A stretch of 64,000 nucleotides of DNA from Candidatus Woesearchaeota archaeon (GTDB taxonomy: Archaea; Nanobdellota; Nanobdellia; Woesearchaeales; JAHWHD01). A program made the translations under genes and the position numbers. The notes under the pieces are model-generated. The model ran no database searches and was not told where the DNA came from. It worked only from the letters and a program-made list of their open reading frames with translations. Below, piece by piece: positions 7,622 through 14,854 of the stretch (its first letter is position 1; each line of letters starts with the position of its first letter). Location of the stretch: NCBI GenBank assembly GCA_019323515.1, contig JAHWHG010000004.1, forward strand, positions 1 to 64,000, written 5' to 3'.

Positions 7622-8278
7622 ATGCCAGGCATAGGAAAGATACATTCAAAATCTGCATTAGCAATAGTGTTATCGAGGCTGAAAGTGTTCAAGAGTCCTA
7701 AAGTAAGCATAGAGCAATATCCTACAGATTCAGAGATTGCAGCTGCAGTGTTATGGGATGCAGGGTTGAGAGGAGATATATACGGGAAAGTAATAGTTGA
7801 TCTTGGCTGCGGTACAGGGATATTAGGCATAGGAGCAGGTTTGTTAGGCGCTAAGAGAGTGATATTTATCGACGCTGACAAGGAAGCACTTGAGAGGTGT
7901 GAGGAGAATATCAAGTATGTGCAGGAGAAAGAAGGGACTGAATTTGAGTATATTGTAAAAAAATCTAAAGTGAGTGATATCATTGATGGAAAGGAATTAG
8001 GTGCTGAGGTAGTGATACAGAACCCTCCGTTCGGGGTGAAGGATAAGCATGCAGACAAGGAGTTTTTAGAGAAAGCGACAGAGATTGCAGATATAGTTTA
8101 TAGTTTTCATAAGGCCTCTACAAAGAAGTTTGTGCAGAAGTTCAGCGACGATAAATTGTTCGATGTTACACATTACAGCGAGTTCATGTTTCCCCTTAAA
8201 TCGACGATGATGTTTCACAAGAAGAAAATACACAGGATAAAAGTAGGTGTGTGGAGACTTGAGAGGAGAGCAAACTAG
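7622..8278 (+). CDS. METTL5-like rRNA adenine-N6 methyltransferase
   Basis: 218 residues. The SAM-binding motif VIVDLGCGTGILGIGA is at about residues 57-72, the acidic motif FIDAD at about 80, and the N6-adenine catalytic motif NPPFG at about 133-137. The spacing and the IEQYPTDSEIAAAVLW segment match METTL5-like proteins. Human METTL5 with TRMT112 methylates an adenine in 18S rRNA, and archaeal members are thought to act on small-subunit rRNA. A weak AGAGGA site precedes the ATG. It closes the repeat-rich gap and lies 62 bases before rpoL. Confidence 0.88.
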   Translation: MPGIGKIHSKSALAIVLSRLKVFKSPKVSIEQYPTDSEIAAAVLWDAGLRGDIYGKVIVDLGCGTGILGIGAGLLGAKRVIFIDADKEALERCEENIKYVQEKEGTEFEYIVKKSKVSDIIDGKELGAEVVIQNPPFGVKDKHADKEFLEKATEIADIVYSFHKASTKKFVQKFSDDKLFDVTHYSEFMFPLKSTMMFHKKKIHRIKVGVWRLERRAN

Positions 8279-8340
8279 TTGTACAGTTTAATAGGAAAGT
8301 TTTATAAATAAGGTCTAGATTAGAGGATAAAGGTGGTTTC

Positions 8341-8616
8341 ATGGAACTAAAAGTTATTGAAGAGGGTAAGAACAGACTAATAGTCGAGATACAAGGAGAA
8401 GATCATACATTCTGCAATGCTTTAAAGAAAGAGCTTTGGAATGATAGTCATGTCAAAGCAGCTGGATATAACATAAGCCATCCTTTAGTAGGAGAGCCAA
8501 GGATTATTGTAGAGACAGACGGTAAAGTTGATCCTAAGAAGGCTTTGGCTGAAGCTGCAAAGAGACTGAAAAAGACAATAGAGAAGTTCTCAAAAGCCTT
8601 TGATAAGATGAAATGA
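8341..8616 (+). CDS. rpoL: RNA polymerase subunit L (Rpo11)
   Basis: 91 residues, the normal size. The family signature EDHTFCNALKKELW is near residues 22-35, followed by YNISHPLVGEPRIIVETDG and a C-terminal helix (ALAEAAKRLKKTIEKFSKAF). It forms the alpha-like platform of archaeal RNA polymerase with subunit D. A TATA box (GTTTTATAAATAAG, about 8297-8310) and an AAAGGTGG site precede the ATG. The stop overlaps the AMMECR1 start by four bases (ATGA), so the two are translationally coupled. Confidence 0.96.
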   Translation: MELKVIEEGKNRLIVEIQGEDHTFCNALKKELWNDSHVKAAGYNISHPLVGEPRIIVETDGKVDPKKALAEAAKRLKKTIEKFSKAFDKMK

Positions 8617-9158
8617 AAGGGGAACTTCTCATCAGTTTAGCAAGGGATGCTATTAAAGCACATTTCTCAAATGAAAAGTTAAAGATTAGCGAGGAGCTTA
8701 AAAGTGAGTTTTCTGATAAGCAAGGGGTGTTTGTCACACTTACTATAGATGGTGAGTTGCGTGGATGCATTGGGTTTATTGAGGCAATATATCCTTTGTA
8801 TGAATCTGTGATAAAAGCAGCTGAATCTGCTGCGTTCTCTGACCCTAGGTTTAAGCCGTTGAATGAGGCTGAGTTCAAGAGATTGAAGGTTGAAGTGTCT
8901 GTGTTGACAAAGCCTGAACTTATTGCAGTGGGGAAGCCAGAGGACTATGTAAAAAAGATTAAAGTTGGCAGAGACGGACTAATAGTTGAGAAAGGTATGT
9001 ACAAGGGTTTATTGCTGCCGCAGGTAGCTACAGAATATAACTGGGATTCTAAAGAGTTTTTAGAGTACACGTGCCAGAAAGCTGGTTTGAATAAGGATGC
9101 ATGGAAGAAGCCAGGAGTTAAGGTTTATAGGTTTGAATGCGAGATTTTTCATGAGTAA
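8613..9158 (+). CDS. AMMECR1 family protein
   Basis: 181 residues. The AMMECR1 signature RGCIGFIEAIYPLYESV is preceded by GVFVTLTIDGELRGC and followed by AAFSDPRFKPL and LKVEVSVLTKPE, then LLLPQVATEYNW. The family is conserved from archaea to humans. Its reaction is not established, although the LRGCIG motif is nearly invariant. The start codon overlaps the rpoL stop by four bases. Confidence 0.93.
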   Translation: MKGELLISLARDAIKAHFSNEKLKISEELKSEFSDKQGVFVTLTIDGELRGCIGFIEAIYPLYESVIKAAESAAFSDPRFKPLNEAEFKRLKVEVSVLTKPELIAVGKPEDYVKKIKVGRDGLIVEKGMYKGLLLPQVATEYNWDSKEFLEYTCQKAGLNKDAWKKPGVKVYRFECEIFHE

Positions 9159-9244
9159 ATTCTTAGGATATAGGCCTTGTAAAGCCGAAAAACTTAAATA
9201 TCTGCTAGTGCCTAACTGGAGTTTATTGGTTTAAGGGGATTAAG

Positions 9245-9787
9245 ATGTTTGTACGTGTGAAGAAGATAAAAGGGAATGAGTACTTGTATGTTGTTGAGAA
9301 TAGTTGGAAGAATGGAAAGGTCAAGCAGAAGGTCAGGAAATATATTGGCAGGGTGTATCCGCTGAAGAGAGTTAAAGACGAGGACTTTTATTCTTTTCAT
9401 AATATTGAAGATATCAACAAGTATCTTTCAAAAAGTGCAAAGGATATTGTCAAGGATATACTTAAGTTTGAGCTAGGAGTGCATGGGTTTGAGTTCAAGC
9501 CTGGGAAGGGTAAAGAGGATATTATGAAGAAGGAGGAACTTATTGTTGACCTCTCACGGATGAGAGTGAAAGGTTATAGCAATGATATTGCGCTCAGACT
9601 TAACAAGGCTGGATATATTTATGGTGAAAGTATAAAAGAAATCATTGAGTTCAAGGCTGGACGTGATAAAGAGAAGAGCGGGCTTGAGCTGGCTAAGTTA
9701 TTTGCAGGGATGGGGATTGAGCCTGACAAGAACATTTTTATAAGATTAATATTGGGTAAGGATTTTAAGGTTGATGAATATGAATGA
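9245..9787 (+). CDS. Uncharacterised protein with transposase-like N-terminus
   Basis: 180 residues. The opening (FVRVKKIKGNEYLYVVENSW, then GKVKQKVRKYIGRV) resembles the strand-rich N-terminal segment of IS1634/IS4-type transposases, but no DDE domain follows. The rest is helical, with a segment (GYSNDIALRLNKAGYIYGES) that may be a small helical DNA-binding or dimer domain. An AAGGGG site lies about six bases before the ATG. The 3' end overlaps uppS by 8 bases. I infer a domesticated or stand-alone module of unknown role, not an active transposase. Confidence 0.6.
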   Translation: MFVRVKKIKGNEYLYVVENSWKNGKVKQKVRKYIGRVYPLKRVKDEDFYSFHNIEDINKYLSKSAKDIVKDILKFELGVHGFEFKPGKGKEDIMKKEELIVDLSRMRVKGYSNDIALRLNKAGYIYGESIKEIIEFKAGRDKEKSGLELAKLFAGMGIEPDKNIFIRLILGKDFKVDEYE

Positions 9788-10484
9788 TAAAAAGGTTCCA
9801 AATCATGTTGGAATTATAATGGACGGAAACAGAAGGTTTGCAAAGAGGTTGATGCTTGAGCCATGGAAAGGGCATGAGTATGGTGCAGAGGTGCTTGAGA
9901 AGGTACTTAACTGGTGTAATGAGCTCGGTGTCAAGGAGTTGACGCTTTACACTTTCTCAGTTGAAAACTTTAACAGGCCTAAGAAGGAGTTTGATTACCT
10001 GATGCAGCTGTTCAAGAAAGAGTTTGAGAAGCTTATGAATGATGACAGGGTTGACAAGAGAAGGATTAGGATTAGGTTCATAGGACGACTTAAGATGTTT
10101 GATGAAGAGTTGCAGAATCTGATGAAGAAGGTTATGAAAAGGACAAAGGATTATGATGATTTCAGGTTGAACTTTGCAGTTGCTTATGGAGGAAGGCAGG
10201 AGATTGTTGATGGTATAAGGAAAGTGGTTGAGCTTGCAAAGAAAGGGATGATAAATGAAGAAGATGTTGATGAGGAGAATTTTGGGAATTATCTATACCT
10301 TAAGTCACAGCCTGAGCTTGTCATAAGGACTGGTGGTGAGAAAAGGTTGAGCAATTTCTTAATGTGGCAGTCAGCGTACTCTGAGCTGATGTTTATTGAT
10401 AACATGTGGCCAGAGTTCAGTAAAGAGGAGTTTGCAAGGTGTATTGAGGAATATGGTAATAGAGAGAGAAGGTTTGGAAGATAA
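9780..10484 (+). CDS. uppS: cis-Prenyltransferase (undecaprenyl/polyprenyl diphosphate synthase)
   Basis: Family motifs appear in order: HVGIIMDGNRRFAKR (catalytic Asp, phosphate-binding Arg), TLYTFSVENFNRP, RIRFIGRL, NFAVAYGGRQEIVDG, then ELVIRTGGEKRLSNFLMW with YSELMF and the tail WPEFSKEEFARCIEEY. It condenses isopentenyl diphosphate into the cis-polyprenyl carrier lipid used for archaeal protein glycosylation. Possible starts are TTG 9771, ATG 9774 and ATG 9780. I chose 9780 because AAGGT (9767-9771) then lies eight bases upstream. The next gene begins one base after the stop. Confidence 0.94.
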   Translation: MNDKKVPNHVGIIMDGNRRFAKRLMLEPWKGHEYGAEVLEKVLNWCNELGVKELTLYTFSVENFNRPKKEFDYLMQLFKKEFEKLMNDDRVDKRRIRIRFIGRLKMFDEELQNLMKKVMKRTKDYDDFRLNFAVAYGGRQEIVDGIRKVVELAKKGMINEEDVDEENFGNYLYLKSQPELVIRTGGEKRLSNFLMWQSAYSELMFIDNMWPEFSKEEFARCIEEYGNRERRFGR

Positions 10485-10485
10485 C

Positions 10486-11103
10486 ATGGATGAAGAAAGG
10501 TATGAGGACCTTGAAAAAGAGGATGATAAGAAGTTTAAAGGGCCGATAAAGGTAATACTAGGAGTTTTCTTGATATTTATGATTGTGTTGATGGCTGTGC
10601 CTTATTATGGGTTAAAGGATAACCCTGAGCCAGAGGTTGTGATTGATTATACTTTGGAAGCAGATAATTCTATTGGAAGGTTTGATACGATAGATGATGT
10701 GTATGATTATGAGATATCTAAAGAGTTAAGAGAGGCTGCTTCAAAGATTGCAACAACTGGTTGCTATTCAGGGATAAAGATGTGTCAGATGAAGGCATTG
10801 TATTATTTTGTGCGGGATAATGTCAAGTATGTGAATGATCCAAAAAGCAGGGAGTATTTCCAGACACCTGAATCAACGCTTTATGTGAAGTCAGGTGATT
10901 GTGATGATAAGAGCATATTGCTGGTTGGGCTTTTGAAAGCTATAGGAGTGGATGCTAAAGTTAAGACAGTGCCAGGCCATGCTTATGTTCAGGTAAGTTA
11001 TAATGATGCGCCAAAGAAGTATCTTGATGATGAAGGACTGATTAATCTTGACTCAACATGCAGTTATTGTAAGTTTGGGGAGCTGCCATTAGAGTATAGC
11101 TAA
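10486..11103 (+). CDS. Membrane-anchored transglutaminase-like protein
   Basis: 205 residues. After a charged cytosolic N-terminus comes one membrane segment (VILGVFLIFMIVLMAVPYYG, about 23-42) and an external domain. That domain has the transglutaminase/protease triad: Cys in VKSGDCDDKSILL, His in VPGHAYVQV and Asp in INLDSTC. The preceding ALYYFVRDNVKYV is also typical. Such domains act as peptidases or peptide cross-linkers; the substrate is unknown. A longer frame opens at 10396 inside uppS, but the ATG at 10486, directly after the uppS stop, is the natural start. Confidence 0.85.
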   Translation: MDEERYEDLEKEDDKKFKGPIKVILGVFLIFMIVLMAVPYYGLKDNPEPEVVIDYTLEADNSIGRFDTIDDVYDYEISKELREAASKIATTGCYSGIKMCQMKALYYFVRDNVKYVNDPKSREYFQTPESTLYVKSGDCDDKSILLVGLLKAIGVDAKVKTVPGHAYVQVSYNDAPKKYLDDEGLINLDSTCSYCKFGELPLEYS

Positions 11104-11150
11104 GAAATTTAAAAACATTTAAATACTATAAATAGATATGTTGTGGTATA

Positions 11151-11306
11151 ATGAAAAAAAAGAGGGCTGTTAAAAAGAAGGCTAAGCCTTCAGCTAGAAC
11201 GCTTAAGAAGGAAATTGAGAAAGAGCGTGAGATAGAAATCTGGTTTTGGATAATTCTGTTCTTGATCATAATCGGGTTGGTATTGTCAATCCTTAGAGCT
11301 ATCTGA
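11151..11306 (+). CDS. Small single-span membrane protein (51 residues)
   Basis: ATG to TGA encodes a very basic N-terminus (MKKKRAVKKKAKPSARTLKK), a short acidic helix and one membrane segment (WFWIILFLIIIGLVLSILRA). The box CTATAAAT (11125-11132) lies about 23 bases before the ATG, fitting a leaderless message. The layout predicts a basic cytoplasmic tail and a C-terminal anchor. Function is unknown. Its 3' end overlaps the convergent gene by 21 bases. Confidence 0.65.
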   Translation: MKKKRAVKKKAKPSARTLKKEIEKEREIEIWFWIILFLIIIGLVLSILRAI

Positions 11307-11714
11307 ACCTAGGTTTGTAATCTCTTTCCATTCTTTAATCTTAGTAAGGATAGTTTGGTATAGGTTTATCATCCTTTCTGCTATATTTAATGCTTTGTCA
11401 TAGTCGTTTATTTGGTGGTGAGGTGCTACATTTCTCGCCTGCTGCAGGTGTTTATAGTGAATCTTTTCAGTTTCAAGGTTTAGCTTGAGTTCGTTTTCTG
11501 CTTCCTGAATTGCTTGTTCTCTTGTAAGGCCTTCAGCCTTGCATTCCTTTTCAAGCCTGGAGATTTCCAAGTGTTTAGTGATATCGTCAAGGCATTGCAT
11601 TGTCTGAATCTTTCTCAGACCTTCCTGGAGTTCCTTGAAGTATTGTTTTTCTAAAACCTGTTCCCTTGTCTTAATGTAAGAAATAACTGCAAAGTTGTGG
11701 TCCTTTGGTTTCAT
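11286..11714 (-). CDS. Uncharacterised helical protein
   Basis: 142 residues, nearly all charged helix (VLEKQYFKELQEGLRKIQTM, EAENELKLNLETEKIHYKHL, ALNIAERMINLYQTILTKI). There is no signal, membrane segment or catalytic motif. It probably folds as a helical bundle. TTATAACC on the minus strand, about 25-30 bases before the ATG, fits a leaderless start. I do not recognise the family. Confidence 0.55.
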   Translation of the reverse strand: MKPKDHNFAVISYIKTREQVLEKQYFKELQEGLRKIQTMQCLDDITKHLEISRLEKECKAEGLTREQAIQEAENELKLNLETEKIHYKHLQQARNVAPHHQINDYDKALNIAERMINLYQTILTKIKEWKEITNLGSDSSKD

Positions 11715-11967
11715 ATACGTTTGAAGGGTTTGAGGTTATAAGAGGATTTGTATATTATGATGTATACGTTAAAATATTCGCTTTTTACCCCATAACCTCC
11801 CATAAAGCGAAATAAAACTGCGCTTAATAGGTGTTAAGTTCTCCGAGTGCGAAGCACGAGAGTGCAACGTGACCGAGCGACTGAAAGGAGCGAAGGAGTA
11901 AAATTTGAGTTCCAAATAAAATCGAGCGTAGCGAGTGTAGAAGTAAGGGTTCTTTGTTACATGGGGC

Positions 11968-12396
11968 TTATTCCTTTTTATCATTAATTAGTTCATATAT
12001 CTCACGATAACGCTTTTGTGCTCCTTTAAAAATTTGTTTTCCCCAATCATCTGTTTTTTCTAAATTGTGTTTGCCGATTATTCTTACACCCGGAAATGCC
12101 CGTCCACTTCCACCTCCAGCTATAAAGCAATCAAGTGAACCATCTCCATCAGAATCATATAACTCCGTATAACCGCAGATATTACTTGAACTTATTCGGA
12201 CAGCATTTGAATTAATACCTTGATATACACTAGATTTAGAACCGTAAGAATCTGAAATGGTTTTAACAAGTTTCCAATTAGTATGCTTATCATAGTAATC
12301 CATAGCCGGCATAAAAGTAGCAGCCAATGCAAAAGCCCCAACTATTAAAGTTTCAATTCCATATTTTTTTATTTTTTCTTTAAGTGTCATTTTCAT
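11968..12396 (-). CDS. Uncharacterised membrane-anchored protein, calcium-loop-like segment
   Basis: 142 residues. A basic N-terminus and one membrane segment (IETLIVGAFALAATFMPAM) are followed by an external domain. That domain contains YDSDGDGSLDCFIAGG, a D-x-D-G-D-G-x-x-D loop typical of EF-hand/dockerin or FG-GAP-like calcium sites. No further family is recognisable. It overlaps the upstream gene by 17 bases and shares its promoter. It ends just inside the left inverted repeat. Confidence 0.6.
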   Translation of the reverse strand: MKMTLKEKIKKYGIETLIVGAFALAATFMPAMDYYDKHTNWKLVKTISDSYGSKSSVYQGINSNAVRISSSNICGYTELYDSDGDGSLDCFIAGGGSGRAFPGVRIIGKHNLEKTDDWGKQIFKGAQKRYREIYELINDKKE

Positions 12397-12688
12397 TTAT
12401 TTCTTGTTCTTTTGGATCATCTGGTGCAAGTCCATAACCACAAATGAGACCAAATAGTCCCATTGAAGTGCCGTAAACAATGCCGAGTGCTTTGATATTT
12501 TTAGCATAAACTTGTTGAGGTTTTTTGCACATCTCATAATGCCCATTGTTGTATCTATAACTTTCATAGAGTGCTGGAATTCCTGTTCCAAGACTTGCAC
12601 TCAATGCGGATACTGCTACTGCAACTTTTAATTTTTTTAATAAGCCCATGCCATAGAGATTCTGCACATGATTTATTAACTTATTCAC
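12380..12688 (-). CDS. Small two-span membrane protein
   Basis: 102 residues. Hydrophobic segments lie at about 18-38 (VAVAVSALSASLGTGIPALY) and 66-88 (ALGIVYGTSMGLFGLICGYG), with a polar loop between them and an acidic tail. The GTG start at 12688 is supported by the TATA box at 12715-12722, about 30 bases upstream. An internal ATG at 12649 is an alternative. It heads a two-gene operon divergent from the Lrp-like regulator. Function unknown. Confidence 0.6.
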   Translation of the reverse strand: MNKLINHVQNLYGMGLLKKLKVAVAVSALSASLGTGIPALYESYRYNNGHYEMCKKPQQVYAKNIKALGIVYGTSMGLFGLICGYGLAPDDPKEQEINENDT

Positions 12689-12714
12689 AAAATTTTCCTC
12701 AAATTGGGGAAAGT

Positions 12715-12722
12715 TTTATAAA
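12715..12722. promoter_or_regulatory. Shared palindromic TATA box for divergent genes
   Basis: TTTATAAA is its own reverse complement. Its centre is 26-27 bases before the ATG at 12745 (plus strand) and about 30 bases before the GTG at 12688 (minus strand). One box could serve both leaderless transcripts, so they would compete or be jointly controlled by the regulator encoded on the right. Confidence 0.6.
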
Positions 12723-12744
12723 TTATTGCAGTTTCTCGGCAAAT

Positions 12745-13218
12745 ATGGTTAAAATTGATCAAAAAGATAAGAAAGTATTGGAACAATTACAAATAAATGC
12801 TAGACAATCAGTAAGTAAAATCGCCAGAAAAACTAAACTACCAATTGATGTTGTTAAGTATAGAATCAAGAAATTGGAAAAAGAAGGCATAATTAAATCT
12901 TATCACGCATTTCTTGATCCATTAAAATTGGGTTATCCACTTTATGCGTATGTAGTATTTTCATTATCTAATCTAAAACCTGAACAAGAAAAGCACTTGA
13001 TTGGTTATTTAAAATTACATAAAAGAATTGTTTATGTTTCTAAAAATTCTGGTAGGTGGGATATTGTAATTGGTGTTTGTGCAAAAGATTACAAAGATCT
13101 TGATGAAGTTGTTAAACAAATTAGAGCAAAATGTACTGATTCTATAAAAGATTTTGAAGTGATTCCTGTGATAGAAGAATTCAAATACGATTATATGGCA
13201 GATTTAATAGAGGTATGA
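12745..13218 (+). CDS. Lrp/AsnC family transcription regulator
   Basis: 157 residues. Residues 1-50 form the helix-turn-helix (IDQKDKKVLEQLQINARQSV, VSKIARKTKLPIDVVKYRIK, KLEKEGIIKSYHA). The RAM ligand-binding and oligomer domain follows (LGYPLYAYVVFSLSNL, VYVSKNSGRWDIVIGVCAKD, IKDFEVIPVIEEF). The frame stays open upstream to 12571, but this ATG lies at the correct distance from the shared TATA box. Lrp proteins often control adjacent genes, so the divergent membrane-protein operon is the likely target. Confidence 0.88.
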   Translation: MVKIDQKDKKVLEQLQINARQSVSKIARKTKLPIDVVKYRIKKLEKEGIIKSYHAFLDPLKLGYPLYAYVVFSLSNLKPEQEKHLIGYLKLHKRIVYVSKNSGRWDIVIGVCAKDYKDLDEVVKQIRAKCTDSIKDFEVIPVIEEFKYDYMADLIEV

Positions 13219-13264
13219 TATAGTCCAATAGAACAAAGAACCCGTTAAAAGGAACTCAAATTTT

Positions 13265-13386
13265 ATTGAACTTAACAGGAATTAATTGGCTCAGTCGTTG
13301 CACTCCTTCGACCCAAATCCACCTCAACACCACCCTAGCCTATGTTGCACCCTAGGACTTCAATTAATTCCGATGTTAAGTTCAAT
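13265..13386. repeat. Long hairpin: 24-bp inverted repeat with 72-base loop
   Basis: The left arm (13265-13288) and right arm (13361-13386) are complementary apart from a two-base GA bulge. The arm reads ATTGAACTTAACAGG followed by AATTAATTG. The loop is unusually C-rich on the plus strand and holds CCTAG...CTAGG and a doubled CCCTAG word. The left arm contains the outer repeat of the adjacent module. This could be the end of a small transposable element or a structured transcript. Confidence 0.55.
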
Positions 13387-13491
13387 AATTTCTAGTGGCT
13401 TAAACTAAACACCGACAATTTCTAAAGAGTAATTTATATATCACATGATTATAAAAGTATCTTTAAATAGAACCCTCTATTCTAAGATAAT

Positions 13492-14106
13492 ATGGAAGAA
13501 ACACCAAAACCATTTGGACATCCTGATGACAAAGGATTTTATGATACAGAGATTTATCCTGGAAGTGAAGTACTATCAAAAATTGCTCAGATTCTAGTTG
13601 CATCACACAGTTCTTCATTAGAATACTTAGCTCTATCTGGCTACATCCATCGAGACTATCCTGCTGAGACTGAAGAAAAAGATTTTGACTGGAAATGGCA
13701 TATTCTTGTAGGGGTTGATCAAAACGCATCGGAAGAATCAAGAGACCTAATTTATAATCAAAGTTTTGAAAGAGGAATTGAAGCTGCATATAAAGAGGTC
13801 CTTGGAAAGAACTTATGGCACCATGGTCCACTAAAGCCAGTTATCCTAGACTATCATAAGATAAATGAAGAAAAGATACAACCAGGAACGCTACTCTATT
13901 CTCTTGTAGAAAAAGCAGTTCCATTGTGGGAAAAACCTGAGATTTTAAAGCCTTGGGGCGACTGTGAGCTTTCTCCTTTTGAACACTTGCAACAATATTT
14001 CTTTCAATTCTATAACAGACCAGCAGTTCCTGATCAAGACTATGTATATGTAGTGTCAGTATCAGGAGATGAAGCAAAGCGCTATATTATGGTAAAAGAA
14101 GATTAA
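13492..14106 (+). CDS. Uncharacterised protein
   Basis: 204 residues, acidic, with no signal peptide or membrane segment. Features seen are FGHPDDKGFYDTEIYPGSEV near the start, a tryptophan-rich middle (FDWKWHILVG, NLWHHGPLKP) and a strand-rich end (DYVYVVSVSGDEAKRYIMV). I recognise no family. TTTAAATAG (about 13464-13472) lies about 25 bases before the ATG, so it is probably leaderless. It stands alone between the inverted-repeat module and the ribosomal operon. Confidence 0.55.
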   Translation: MEETPKPFGHPDDKGFYDTEIYPGSEVLSKIAQILVASHSSSLEYLALSGYIHRDYPAETEEKDFDWKWHILVGVDQNASEESRDLIYNQSFERGIEAAYKEVLGKNLWHHGPLKPVILDYHKINEEKIQPGTLLYSLVEKAVPLWEKPEILKPWGDCELSPFEHLQQYFFQFYNRPAVPDQDYVYVVSVSGDEAKRYIMVKED

Positions 14107-14130
14107 TCAAGGGGAATACATAATTGCGAA

Positions 14131-14141
14131 ACCTTTATAAA
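14131..14141 (+). promoter_or_regulatory. TATA box of the L1-P0-P1 operon
   Basis: CCTTTATAAAC is about 65-70 bases before the rpl1 start. It implies a leader of roughly 40 bases containing a small hairpin (CTATCC-AAT-GGATAG, 14178-14192) and the AGGTCAG ribosome site. Archaeal L1 represses its own mRNA in methanogens, but I see no clear L1 binding mimic. Confidence 0.55.
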
Positions 14142-14203
14142 CAAGTTATTTTCACAAAGAAATATAACCGTTAATACTATCCAATGGATAGAAGGTCAGA
14201 AAA

Positions 14204-14854
14204 ATGGATAAATCTGAAGTATTAAAAACAATTGAACAAGTAAAGAAGGATTCTAAAAAACGTAACTTTAAACAGAGTTATGATTTGATTATAACATTGA
14301 AGAACCTGGACCTGAAAAAGCCAGAACATACACCTGATTTCTTTCAAGAGCTGCACTTTGATATCGGGAAAAAGAAGAAGATTGCTGCTTTAGTAGGTGC
14401 TGAGCTTAAAGATGAGGCTTCAAAGGTTTGTGATTTGGTTATAATTGATGATGATTTCCCAGGGTATGACAAGAAGAAACAGAAAGCTATTGCAAAGGAT
14501 TATGATTATTTCATTGCCCAGGCTAATATGATGGGTAAGGTAGCTACAACATTCGGTAAAGTGTTAGGTCCAAGAGGGAAGATGCCGAACCCAAAGGCAG
14601 GGTGTGTTGTACCGCCAAAAGCAAGCCTTAAACCTTTATATGATAAATTACAAAGATTGAGCAGGATCAGTGTGAAGAAAGCGCAGATGATGCAGATGAT
14701 AGTAGGCAAGGAAGATATGAAGGATGAGGAGGTTGCTGATAATATAATCACAGTTTACAATGGATTAATACATCACCTGCCTAATGAAGTTAACAATGTC
14801 AAAGCTGTAATGCTGAAGCTTACAATGGGTAAGCCTGTTGAGATTAAAAAATGA
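14204..14854 (+). CDS. rpl1: 50S ribosomal protein L1
   Basis: 216 residues, full length. Landmarks are FKQSYDLIITLKNLDLKKPE, the family signature around GKVLGPRGKMPNPKAGCVVP (about 122-141) and the closing VNNVKAVMLKLTMGKPVEI. It binds 23S rRNA at the L1 stalk near the exit site. First gene of the stalk operon; its stop overlaps the P0 start by four bases. Confidence 0.97.
   Translation: MDKSEVLKTIEQVKKDSKKRNFKQSYDLIITLKNLDLKKPEHTPDFFQELHFDIGKKKKIAALVGAELKDEASKVCDLVIIDDDFPGYDKKKQKAIAKDYDYFIAQANMMGKVATTFGKVLGPRGKMPNPKAGCVVPPKASLKPLYDKLQRLSRISVKKAQMMQMIVGKEDMKDEEVADNIITVYNGLIHHLPNEVNNVKAVMLKLTMGKPVEIKK

Larger units (their letters stand above)
11833..13276. repeat. Three-gene module bounded by inverted repeats
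   Basis: Three words occur in the same outside-to-inside order at both ends, in inverted orientation. GTTAAGTTC is at 11833-11841 and 13268-13276. TAAAATTTGAGTTCC is at 11899-11913 and 13251-13265. GGGTTCTTTGTT is at 11947-11958 and 13232-13243. Spacers differ (about 57 and 33 bases on the left, none and 7 on the right). The left spacer also holds GAGTGCGAAGCACGAG-type sequence. They enclose two membrane-protein genes and an Lrp regulator, suggesting a transferred or mobilisable cassette. Confidence 0.55.

Noticed and set aside
9165..9200. dif-like recombination site (GGATATAGGCCTTGTAAA)
   Set aside because: It shares words with archaeal dif, but the half-sites are not properly spaced or symmetric, and it is 4 kb from xerA.
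9245..9787. Active insertion sequence
   Set aside because: The N-terminus is transposase-like, but there is no DDE catalytic domain and I saw no terminal inverted repeats around it.
11769..11984. Minus-strand frame of 71 codons inside the left inverted-repeat end
   Set aside because: It overlaps the repeat words, reads as mixed aromatic/basic sequence with no domain and has no start signal.
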